A stretch of DNA of 64,000 nucleotides from Variovorax sp. UMC13 (lineage in GTDB: Bacteria > Pseudomonadota > Gammaproteobacteria > Burkholderiales > Burkholderiaceae_C). How positions within the stretch are numbered: the first letter of the stretch is position 1; each line of letters opens with the position of its first letter. A model generated the notes under the pieces. It did not search any database, was not told the origin of the DNA, and saw only the letters and a list, made by a program, of their open reading frames with translations. A program made the translations under genes and the position numbers. The stretch spans positions 38,465 to 102,464 of the forward strand of contig NZ_LZZW01000002.1 of the NCBI RefSeq assembly GCF_014170375.1, given 5' to 3'. This document shows, one piece after another, positions 55,784-64,000 of the stretch.

Positions 55784-56200
55784 ATGACCAATCCGGACCC
55801 CGACCCGAACGCCTCGGCGCGCATCGACCAGCGCATCGCCGAGCTTGCCGATTGGCGCGGCCAGACGCTGGCGCGCATGCGCCAGCTGATCCACGAGGCC
55901 GACCCCGCGGTCGTCGAGGAGTGGAAGTGGCGGGGCACGCCGGTGTGGTCGCACGACGGCATCCTCTGCACGGGAGAGTCCTACAAGAAGGTCGTGAAGC
56001 TCACCTTCGCCAAGGGCGCCTCGCTCGCGGATCCGGCGCGGCTGTTCAACGCCAGCCTCGATGGGAACGTGCGCCGCGCGATCGACATCGCCGAGGGCGA
56101 GCAGGTCGATGCGGCGGCGTTCAAGGCGCTGGTGGGCGAGGCGGTGGCGCTCAACGCGTCGTCCGTCAAGCCGAAGCCCGCGAAAAAGCGCAGCGCCTGA
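55784..56200 (+). CDS. DUF1801 family protein
   Basis: 138-residue protein of the DUF1801 (YdhG/YjbR-like) group. The core is IHEADPAVVEEWKWRGTPVWSHDGILCTGESYKKVVKLTFAKGASL. No catalytic residues are established for the family. A Lys-rich tail ends the protein (KPKPAKKRSA). It begins 170 bp from the divergent GST gene with AGGAGA upstream of ATG. Confidence 0.83.
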   Translation: MTNPDPDPNASARIDQRIAELADWRGQTLARMRQLIHEADPAVVEEWKWRGTPVWSHDGILCTGESYKKVVKLTFAKGASLADPARLFNASLDGNVRRAIDIAEGEQVDAAAFKALVGEAVALNASSVKPKPAKKRSA

Positions 56201-56291
56201 GCGGGAGCGCGCGCTGGCGCCGCCATGGCCCAGTCGCGAAAGCGCGTTCTTGGCTCTACCGCGCCCGGGGTCGGCTGCCTAGAGTCGCTGC

Positions 56292-56777
56292 ATGACCCAA
56301 GCCACCCCTCTTTCCTCCCGACCGATCGACGCCACCCTGCGCCACGCCGAGACCGATGCCGAACTGCGCGCCTGCTGGCCCGTGATGCAGCAGCTGCGAC
56401 CGCACCTGCAGGGCCCCGACGACTTCATCGCCCGCGTGCGCCGCATGCGGGCCGACGGCTACCGCCTGCTCGCCGTCTGGCAGGGCGACAGCCCGCGCGC
56501 GCTGGCCGGCTACCGGTTGCAGGAGAACCTGGTCTACGGCGGCCGTTTTCTCTACGTCGACGACCTGGTGACCGACGAAGCGGCGCGCGGCACGCAATGG
56601 GGCGCACGCCTGATCGAGGCCACCACGCGCATCGCGGACGAGGCCGGCTGCGTGCGCTTCGTGCTCGACACCGGCCTGTCGAACGCGCTGGCCCAGCGCT
56701 TCTATTTCCGCCAGGGCCTGCTGACCGAGGCGATCCGCTTCGGCCGCACGCTGGGCACGACTGGAGCCGAAGCATGA
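56292..56777 (+). CDS. GNAT family N-acetyltransferase
   Basis: 161-residue GNAT acetyltransferase. It has strand-helix segments LAGYRLQENLVYGGRFLYVDDLVTDEAARGTQWGARLIEATTRIADEAGC, covering the acetyl-CoA-binding A motif (RGTQWGARLIE), and NALAQRFYFRQG near the end. Substrate unknown. The ATG of azoR overlaps its stop (ATGA at 56774-56777), so the pair is coupled. Confidence 0.86.
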   Translation: MTQATPLSSRPIDATLRHAETDAELRACWPVMQQLRPHLQGPDDFIARVRRMRADGYRLLAVWQGDSPRALAGYRLQENLVYGGRFLYVDDLVTDEAARGTQWGARLIEATTRIADEAGCVRFVLDTGLSNALAQRFYFRQGLLTEAIRFGRTLGTTGAEA

Positions 56778-57406
56778 AGAAGATCCTGCACATCGTCTGC
56801 AGCCCGCGCGCCGAGGGCTCGCACAGCACGCGTTTCTCTTCGCGGATCGTCGAGCGCCTGACGGCAAGCCACCCTGAGGCCGAGGTGCGCGTGCGCGACC
56901 TCGCCAGCGTGCCGCTGCCACAGGTCGACAGCGACTATGCCTACACCCTCGCCGGTGCCCGGCCCGACGTGGCGGCGCCGGGTTCGCTGGCGCGCTCCGA
57001 CCACCTGATCGCCGAGCTCGAACAGGCCGACGCCGTCGTGATCGGCACGCCGATGCACAACTACACCGTGCCGTCCTCGCTCAAGGTCTGGATCGACCAC
57101 GTGCTGCGCATCGGCCGCACCTTCGTGCCCACGCCCGAGGGCAAGCAGGGGCTGCTGCCCGACCGGCCGGTGTACGTGGCCGTCGCGTCCGGCGGCCTCT
57201 ACCTGGGCGAACATGCGCGCCAGCCGGACTTCCTCACGCCCTACCTCAAGGCGGCGCTGGCCACCATCGGGCTGCGCAGCCTGCACTTCTTTGCGCTGCA
57301 GGGGATGGTGCGGGGGGAGGCGGCGGTGGCGGAGGAGTGGCGCGGGGCGATGGCTCGATTGGATGCTCGACTGCCATCGCTGCAAGCGGCAACGCCGACC
57401 GCTTGA
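56774..57406 (+). CDS. azoR: FMN-dependent NADH-azoreductase
   Basis: 210-residue flavodoxin-fold reductase. It opens with MKKILHIVCSPRAEGSHSTRFS, the FMN-phosphate binding loop of AzoR, and contains VIGTPMHNYTVPSSLKVWIDHVLRIGRTF, the azoreductase signature. It reduces quinones and azo compounds with NADH. It is coupled to the GNAT gene and followed by a hairpin at 57411-57442. Confidence 0.88.
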   Translation: MKKILHIVCSPRAEGSHSTRFSSRIVERLTASHPEAEVRVRDLASVPLPQVDSDYAYTLAGARPDVAAPGSLARSDHLIAELEQADAVVIGTPMHNYTVPSSLKVWIDHVLRIGRTFVPTPEGKQGLLPDRPVYVAVASGGLYLGEHARQPDFLTPYLKAALATIGLRSLHFFALQGMVRGEAAVAEEWRGAMARLDARLPSLQAATPTA

Positions 57407-57410
57407 GGTG

Positions 57411-57442
57411 CAGGCCATCGCGCTCTTGCACGCGATGGCCTG
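57411..57442. terminator. Hairpin between convergent azoR and glnS
   Basis: Perfect 12-bp inverted repeat CAGGCCATCGCG (57411-57422) and CGCGATGGCCTG (57431-57442), loop CTCTTGCA. It lies between two convergent genes. The T tract is weak (TTGTGG), so termination strength is uncertain. Confidence 0.6.
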
Positions 57443-57486
57443 TTGTGGGGTGACACGGCCGAAAGGCACGCCTCACCGCACGCCAT

Positions 57487-59304
<1,818 letters not shown>

Positions 59305-59475
59305 GGGATCATTCTAGGCGGCGGGTCCGGGCGTTACCTTTGGCAACGAACTTCACGATGCCGAGTGAACCTGATTAACGCCTGACGCGTTCAATACAGG
59401 CATGGGCGGTTGTCGCCCCCGGTCGATTCCCCGGCATCCCGCCGCCGACCGCCCCGTTTTCACAGGAGTCCCGTC

Positions 59476-59817
59476 ATGAGCCTCACACGTTCTACCTTCT
59501 TCAAGTGGGCCGCCGCCGGTGCGGTGGCCGCCGCCGCGCTGTTCGGCGCCTCGGCCGCCAGCGCCCGTGGCGACGTCAGCTGGTCCATCGGCATCAACAC
59601 GCCCGGCGTGGTCTTCGGCGCCCCCGCGCCCACCTACTACGCCCCGCCGCCGACCTACTATGCACCGCCGCCCACCTATTACGCGCCGCCGCCGGTGTAT
59701 TACCGTCCTGCTCCGGTCTATTACGCACCGCCGCCGGTCTATTACCGTCCGGCGCCCAACTACTACCGGGGCGGCGGCTACTACCGCCACGACCACGGTC
59801 GTCGCGACTGGCGCTGA
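59476..59817 (+). CDS. Exported Tyr/Pro-rich repeat protein
   Basis: 113-residue secreted protein. A Sec (possibly Tat-independent) signal peptide spans about residues 1-31 (KWAAAGAVAAAALFGASAASA). The mature part starts GDVSWSIGINTPGVVFG and is followed by about seven PPPTYYA/PAPVYYR repeats and a Gly/His/Arg-rich end (YYRGGGYYRHDHGRRDWR). Such proteins occur in Burkholderiales; the role is unknown, perhaps surface or cell-envelope binding. AGGAG lies 8 bases before the ATG; a terminator follows at 59858-59883. Confidence 0.75.
   Translation: MSLTRSTFFKWAAAGAVAAAALFGASAASARGDVSWSIGINTPGVVFGAPAPTYYAPPPTYYAPPPTYYAPPPVYYRPAPVYYAPPPVYYRPAPNYYRGGGYYRHDHGRRDWR
59628..59765. repeat. Tyr/Pro tandem repeats in exported protein gene
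   Basis: About seven imperfect copies of a 21-base unit coding for PPPTYYA or PAPVYYR. The repeat could change copy number by slippage and alter the length of the exported protein. Confidence 0.8.
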
Positions 59818-59857
59818 GCCGCCAGCATCCGGGGGGCGCCTGAACGCGCCCGCCAGC

Positions 59858-59883
59858 AGCCGGCCTTTCGAGGCCGGCTTTTT
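59858..59883 (+). terminator. Intrinsic terminator after exported-repeat protein
   Basis: Stem AGCCGGCCT (59858-59866) with AGGCCGGCT (59871-59879), loop TTCG, followed by a T tract (59879-59883). It ends the plus-strand gene just before the convergent LytTR gene stop. Confidence 0.9.
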
Positions 59884-59891
59884 CTTGGGCG

Positions 59892-60710
59892 TTACATCGC
59901 GCGGAACAGGTGGGCGTAGAGCCTGCTCACCGGCAGCGCCTCGCTGCGGCCGCGCAGCGTGAGCGAGAGCTTGCCGGCGTCGTCGCGGTGCACCGAGGCG
60001 ATCGCGTCGGTGCGCACGGCCACCGCGCGGTGCACCTGCCGGAAGGCGTTGGCGTCGAGCTGCGGCAGCAGCTGCTTGAGGGGGGTGCGGATCAGGTACT
60101 CGCGCGTCGCGGTGAGCACGCGCACGTACTTGTCGGCGGCCTCGAAATACTGGACCTCGTCGATCGGCACCATGTGCACGGTCGCGCCCGAGGAGCCGGC
60201 CTCGCTGGCGGTGATGAACTTGAGCGGCGTGCCGGCCGGGTCGCCGGCCGCGTTGAGCAACCGGCGCCACTGGGCCAGCGTGCTGGCCAGCACGTCTTCG
60301 CCGGGCACGGCGGTCGAGCGGCGCAGCGCCATGCTCTCCTTGAGGCGGGCGACGGTGCGCTGGAGCCGCTCGGGCTGCACCGGCTTGAGGATGTAGTCGA
60401 TGGCCTGGGCGTCGAAGGCGCGGGTCGCGTACTCGTCGTAGGCGGTGACGAATACCAGCTGCGGCAGCGGCGCCTCGTCGGTCGGCCAGCTGTCGGCCAG
60501 CTCGGCGGCGGCGGCCAGCCCGTCGAGGCCAGGCATGCGGATGTCCAGGAACAGGATCTGCGGCAGCAGGCGCAGCGCTTCGCGCACCGCGCTGAGGCCG
60601 TCGCCCACGGCGGCGACCACCTGCAACTCGGGCCAGGCGAGCGCCAGCTCTGCGCGCAGGGCTTGGGCGAGCAAGGGCTCGTCTTCGGCGATCAGGGCGG
60701 TCGGATTCAT
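59892..60710 (-). CDS. LytTR-family response regulator
   Basis: 272-residue response regulator. The receiver domain (about 1-125) has acidic-pocket EDE, phospho-acceptor D56 in ILFLDIRMPG and the Lys in YILKPVQ. The C-terminal LytTR DNA-binding domain (about 165-270) has IDEVQYFEAADKYVRVLTA and LLPQLDANAFRQVHRAVAVR. It is coupled to the sensor kinase gene (ATGA at 60707-60710). The signal and targets are unknown; related AlgZ/AlgR and LytS/LytR pairs act on envelope or nutrient responses. Confidence 0.9.
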   Translation of the reverse strand: MNPTALIAEDEPLLAQALRAELALAWPELQVVAAVGDGLSAVREALRLLPQILFLDIRMPGLDGLAAAAELADSWPTDEAPLPQLVFVTAYDEYATRAFDAQAIDYILKPVQPERLQRTVARLKESMALRRSTAVPGEDVLASTLAQWRRLLNAAGDPAGTPLKFITASEAGSSGATVHMVPIDEVQYFEAADKYVRVLTATREYLIRTPLKQLLPQLDANAFRQVHRAVAVRTDAIASVHRDDAGKLSLTLRGRSEALPVSRLYAHLFRAM

Positions 60711-61786
60711 GGCGTCAGGGGGAACGAGATGCTCGCGCAGGTGCCGCCTTCGCGCAAGGGGTGCAGCTGCAGGACGCCATCGTCGCCATGCAGGGTCGCC
60801 AGCCTTTCCCGGACCTGCGTCAGGCCGAAGCCGCCACCCTCCGACGGCGCGCCACCCGACGCCTGGCCCTGGCCGGTGTCGCACACCTCCAGCACCAGCC
60901 GCGCGCCCTCGCGCCGCGCGCGCACCGTGATCTCGCCGCCCTCGACCTGCGGTTCCAGGCCGTGCCGGATGGCGTTCTCCACCAGCGGCTGCAGCAGCAG
61001 CGGCGGCACGGGCACCTCGCGCAGTGCGGCCGGCAGGTCGAGCGTGTAGCGCAGCCGCGGGCCCATGCGCACGGCCATCAGCTCGAGGTAGTCGCCCAGC
61101 CGGTCGAACTCGGCCCCCAGCGGGTGCGACAGCGCGCGCGAGCCCGACAGCGTGACGCGCAGGTAGCTGTTGAGCCGGTCGAGCATGGTCACGGCGCGCG
61201 GCGGGTCGAGCGTGATCAGCACCCGCAGGTTGGCCAGGGTGTTGAACAGCATGTGGGGCTCGAGCTGCGCTTCGAGCAGCTTGAGCCGGGCCTCGGTGGC
61301 GTCGCGCCGGGCCTGTTCGATCTGGCCCAGCAGGTGCTTGCTCCTGCCCAGGCTGTAGAAATAGAAGCACATGCCGACCGTGGCGGTGATCGTGATGACG
61401 ATCGCGGTGGCCAGCTTGTGGCCGGCGAAGTCCAGGAAATCGAAGGTCGGTGCGCCGATCCAGGCGTCGCCGATGAGGTTGCCGCCCAGGAAGCCCAGGG
61501 TCACGCCGACGACCACCACCAGGTAGCCCCTGACGCCGAGCGGCCAGCGGATCTCGCGGCCCCGCGTCAGCAGCAGCCGGCAACCGTCGATGAACAGCCA
61601 GCTGATGGTGCCGATCGACAGGGAGTAGACCAGGTGGTTCGCCCAGCCGCCGCCCTTGGTGACGGTCAGCGCAATCGCGATCAGGCAGCAGAAGACGGCG
61701 GTGACCAGGCCGTGCCGCAGCATGTCCCGCAGGTCTTCGGCAAGGCGCCGGGAAGGCGGCGTGGCGCTCGGCGCGGCCAGGCTCAT
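60707..61786 (-). CDS. LytS/AlgZ-type sensor histidine kinase
   Basis: 359-residue membrane kinase. Four N-terminal helices (about residues 25-150) carry no large sensor domain. The His_kinase motif is LEAQLEPHMLFNTLANL, whose His is phosphorylated, followed by the ATPase LLLQPLVENAIRHGL, CDTGQG and GGGFGLTQVRERL. It phosphorylates the coupled LytTR regulator. Its start overlaps the 2TM-protein stop (61783-61786), so all three form an operon. Confidence 0.9.
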   Translation of the reverse strand: MSLAAPSATPPSRRLAEDLRDMLRHGLVTAVFCCLIAIALTVTKGGGWANHLVYSLSIGTISWLFIDGCRLLLTRGREIRWPLGVRGYLVVVVGVTLGFLGGNLIGDAWIGAPTFDFLDFAGHKLATAIVITITATVGMCFYFYSLGRSKHLLGQIEQARRDATEARLKLLEAQLEPHMLFNTLANLRVLITLDPPRAVTMLDRLNSYLRVTLSGSRALSHPLGAEFDRLGDYLELMAVRMGPRLRYTLDLPAALREVPVPPLLLQPLVENAIRHGLEPQVEGGEITVRARREGARLVLEVCDTGQGQASGGAPSEGGGFGLTQVRERLATLHGDDGVLQLHPLREGGTCASISFPLTP

Positions 61787-62079
61787 CCGCGGTCCCCGGC
61801 GCGCAACGCGCGGCGTTCGCGTTCCAGCAGCCGGTCGTAGAGGCCGCCGCCGGGCGCGAGCAGCCAGACCACCGCGCCATGGACCAGCAGGCCCAGGCCC
61901 CAGCCCATGAGCGGATAGACCGCCCAGCTGTGGCCGTTGGCGGCCGACAGCGTGACCAGGCCCAGGTTGACCAGCACGTAGACGAAGGCGTGGATGTACC
62001 AGCCCATCTTGGCGCCGGCGCGGCGGCGGGCGGCGCGCTCGAGGTCGGGACGGGTGGGGTTCGAAGCGGGGTAGGCCAT
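61783..62079 (-). CDS. 2TM-domain membrane protein
   Basis: 98-residue protein matching the 2TM domain: YIHAFVYVLVNLGLVTLS and YPLMGWGLGLLVHGAVVWLLA. Members of this family are often found beside or fused to LytS/AlgZ-type kinases, as here. The ATG at 62079 is preferred, as GGAG lies just upstream; an ATG six codons earlier is possible. It is the first gene of the sensor/regulator operon. Confidence 0.83.
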   Translation of the reverse strand: MAYPASNPTRPDLERAARRRAGAKMGWYIHAFVYVLVNLGLVTLSAANGHSWAVYPLMGWGLGLLVHGAVVWLLAPGGGLYDRLLERERRALRAGDRG

Positions 62080-62121
62080 GGCGATGCTCCTCAGCATAAG
62101 GGGTGGGGAATGGAGGCGGGG

Positions 62122-63069
62122 TCAGCTGCGCTCGACGCCCAGCCCGGTGCCGAGCGGTGGCTCGGTGGCGGGCGCCTCGCGCGGGCTCGCCGCGCGCTGG
62201 CGCAGTTCCTCGGTGGTCTCGCCCGGCCCGTCGGGCCGCCAGCCCGGCGGCTTGACCAGGTAGCCCAGGAAGGCGCGCGCCGAGCGTGCCGAAGCCAGGT
62301 CGCGCCACAGCGCGCGCCATTGCGAGAACTCGATCTCCAGCAGGTTGTGGGAGGTGATCGGCCGCACCAGCCCGTAGCGGCAGGGCAGGTCGGCGCGCTC
62401 GGGGATGTAGGTGCCGAACAGGCGGTCGAACACGATCAGCACGCCGCCGTAGTTGCCGTCCAGGTATTCGAGGTTCGAGGCGTGGTGCACGCGATGCGCC
62501 GAGGCGGTGTTGAACACCCACTCGAGCGGCCCGAGGCGCGGGATCCAGGTGGCGTGGATCCAGAACTGGTAGAGCAGGTTCAGCGTGAACATCAGCAGCA
62601 CCACGCGCGGCGGCATGCCCAGCAGGGGCGCCACCATGAAGAAGGCCAGCGTGCCGGTGAGCTTGCCGGTCCAGCCGAAGCGGTAGGCGGCCGACAGGTT
62701 GAGCTGGTTGGGCGAATGGTGGATGGCATGAGTGCACCAGAACCAGCGCACCCGGTGCGCCGACCGGTGGTACCAGTAGTAGCAGAACTCCTGGCCGATG
62801 AAGCAGGCGGCCCAGCCGGTCCAGTGGTCCATCGGCAGCGTGAGCAGGCGGTGGGCGTAGAACCACTCCATGGCGCCGGTCCAGAAGGCCAGCGGCAGCA
62901 GCCAGCGCAGCGGGTATTCGCGCACCAGGAAGTCGACCACCGAGATGGCGGACGCCTTCCAGTCGTAGCTGCGCCAGCCATGGCGCCACGACAGCACCAG
63001 CGCCTCGGCGATCGAGGCCACCAGCACCACGGTGACGGCCAGCTTGAGGATCAGCAAGAGCACGCTCAT
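62122..63069 (-). CDS. Sterol desaturase/fatty acid hydroxylase family protein
   Basis: 315-residue integral membrane di-iron hydroxylase. The three His clusters are HRSAH, HAIHHS and HRVHH, with four or more helices before and between them. It introduces a hydroxyl into a lipid or carotenoid; the substrate is unknown. The C-terminal tail (after about residue 280) is Pro/Glu-rich and likely disordered. It lies 42 bp upstream of the sensor operon in the same direction and may be cotranscribed. Confidence 0.88.
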   Translation of the reverse strand: MSVLLLILKLAVTVVLVASIAEALVLSWRHGWRSYDWKASAISVVDFLVREYPLRWLLPLAFWTGAMEWFYAHRLLTLPMDHWTGWAACFIGQEFCYYWYHRSAHRVRWFWCTHAIHHSPNQLNLSAAYRFGWTGKLTGTLAFFMVAPLLGMPPRVVLLMFTLNLLYQFWIHATWIPRLGPLEWVFNTASAHRVHHASNLEYLDGNYGGVLIVFDRLFGTYIPERADLPCRYGLVRPITSHNLLEIEFSQWRALWRDLASARSARAFLGYLVKPPGWRPDGPGETTEELRQRAASPREAPATEPPLGTGLGVERS

Positions 63070-63103
63070 GGCACTTCCTGGCAGTGGGACGGTGGCGGGA
63101 TTG

Positions 63104-63625
63104 TCAGGCCGCGCGGGCGCCGGCGGTGATCGAATCGGTCGCGATGGCCAGCTTCCACAGGCGCACGGCGCGGGCCGCGAAGACGCCGGTGAAGGCACCG
63201 TAGAGCATGGGCAGCAGCACGGCGAAGGTGGCTTGGTGCTTCAATTCCGGGTGCATGGCCAGGGCGATGGCCACCAGGTACTTGGTCAGGAAGATGCCCA
63301 TCATGAGCATCAGCGGCACCGGGCTGCCGGCCAGGTGGAAGCGGCGCGCCGCCGCGTCGTAGCGGGTGGTGGCGGGCAGCGGGCGCTGCAGCAGCAGGGC
63401 CAGCATCGCGGCCACGGCCACCGCCCAGCCGAGCAGCGCGCCCACGGCGTCGCCGAAGACCGAGATCACGCCGTAGAGCGACAGGGCGCCCATGACGACG
63501 GGCATCAGGGTGACGCGGTTCAGGCCCACGCTGTTGGTGAGCATCTGCTTGGCGCCGAGCCAGATGAGCAGCGCGAAGACGGCGAACACCCACTTGGGGG
63601 TATGGAGGATGACTTGCATCAGCAT
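63104..63625 (-). CDS. DUF6622-like membrane protein (left copy)
   Basis: 173-residue hydrophobic protein with about five helices: VFAVFALLIWLGAKQML, VTLMPVVMGALSLYGVISV, VGALLGWAVAVAAMLALLLQ, MLMMGIFLTKYLVAIALAM and FAVLLPMLYGAFTGVFAARA. It resembles DUF6622 membrane proteins; the family function is not known. It starts at 63625. The first ~30 codons plus the upstream region occur again in reverse orientation from 63814, so this copy may be one of two head-to-head genes. Confidence 0.75.
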   Translation of the reverse strand: MLMQVILHTPKWVFAVFALLIWLGAKQMLTNSVGLNRVTLMPVVMGALSLYGVISVFGDAVGALLGWAVAVAAMLALLLQRPLPATTRYDAAARRFHLAGSPVPLMLMMGIFLTKYLVAIALAMHPELKHQATFAVLLPMLYGAFTGVFAARAVRLWKLAIATDSITAGARAA

Positions 63626-64000
63626 GGTGGTACTCCGTGAAAGGAAGGATCGGGGACAGGTGGAAGGGCGGGAAGCGATGGAGCGGACTGTGCCGCGAAG
63701 CCCCGACGCCCGCCATCGCCGTGCGACGGAATGCCGGCTGGCGGCGCGAACGGATGCCTCGCGGCGCCAGTTGCGGCCGGCGGCGGCCGGCGGTCGGCGC
63801 TTTACCCGCCGTTCACGGCGATGGCGGGCGTCGGGGCTTCGCGGCACAGTCCGCTCCATCGCTTCCCGCCCTTCCACCTGTCCCCGATCCTTCCTTTCAC
63901 GGAGTACCACCATGCTGATGCAAGTCATCCTCCATACCCCCAAGTGGGTGTTCGCCGTCTTCGCGCTGCTCATCTGGCTCGGCGCCAAGCAGATGCTCAC
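63537..64000. repeat. Long perfect inverted repeat at right edge
   Basis: Left arm 63537-63723 (187 bp) is the exact reverse complement, by eye, of right arm 63814-64000, with a 90-bp non-matching spacer (63724-63813). The right arm is cut by the window end and may continue. It covers the promoter region and first 30 codons of the DUF6622-like gene. Confidence 0.93.
63912..64000 (+). CDS. Partial second copy of DUF6622-like gene (runs off the window)
   Basis: Start of a gene identical over all 29 complete visible codons to the DUF6622-like gene (MLMQVILHTPKW...), on the opposite strand. Only the first transmembrane segment is in the window. The shared promoter side lies within the palindromic arm. 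Whether a full gene follows cannot be told. An assembly artefact is possible. Confidence 0.6.
   Translation, partial: MLMQVILHTPKWVFAVFALLIWLGAKQML

Noticed and set aside
59628..59765. CRISPR-like regular spacing of repeats.
   Set aside because: The repeats are contiguous, in frame and code for a Tyr/Pro repeat; there are no unique spacers.

Overview
The window is a GC-rich (roughly 70%), gene-dense stretch of a betaproteobacterial chromosome. The gene set (recCBD, class I PHA synthase with thiolase, a Burkholderiales-type porin, Ku/LigD, YbdK-thiL, MHYT-GGDEF-EAL) and the codon style fit Comamonadaceae, most probably Variovorax or a close relative. This assignment is inferred from composition and gene content only. 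No rRNA, tRNA, CRISPR array or insertion sequence was found.

Layout: 1-8.8 kb holds the end of recC, then recB and recD in one overlapping operon (double-strand break repair). 8.9-11.1 kb is an MHYT-GGDEF-EAL c-di-GMP protein. 11.1-15.2 kb is a minus-strand run: FAH-family hydrolase, Nudix, CreA, an ABC exporter and an NlpD-like lipoprotein. 15.3-17.2 kb has a porin and a maleylacetoacetate/maleylpyruvate isomerase, which with the FAH gene suggests aromatic ring-cleavage catabolism. 17.3-21.4 kb carries pgeF, phaC and phaA (polyhydroxybutyrate synthesis). 21.4-23.8 kb is a four-gene, stop-start coupled operon ending in a PIN-domain gene.

23.8-29.4 kb is the accessory region. A truncated MetE-like gene abuts an AT-richer stretch, a Sec-exported RHS-repeat protein with a variable C-terminal domain, and a coupled small membrane protein that is probably its immunity partner. 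29.4-34.3 kb returns to core-like genes: a kinase-like protein, FMN glutamate synthase-like protein, UPF0149, GNAT, NTF2-like and PncC. 34.3-44.6 kb contains pgpA, an Fe-S-type HTH regulator, a divergent MFS operon, then thiL, ybdK, a K+/H+ antiporter, a Gcr-type membrane protein and apaG in one coupled minus-strand operon, with rpe divergent.

44.6-57.4 kb is stress oriented: GlxA/AraC regulator with a divergent SDR, an M14-like deacylase, Ku and LigD (NHEJ), a transglutaminase-like protease, the large catalase KatE, a GST, a DUF1801 protein, GNAT and azoreductase. 57.5-64 kb holds glnS, an exported Tyr/Pro-repeat protein, a LytS/LytTR-type two-component pair with a 2TM protein, a fatty-acid hydroxylase, and a DUF6622-like membrane protein. 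The start of that last gene is duplicated as a long, apparently perfect inverted repeat running off the right edge.

The most unusual items are the right-edge inverted repeat, the RHS toxin/immunity module beside a broken gene, and symmetric operator-like sequences in two divergent promoters.
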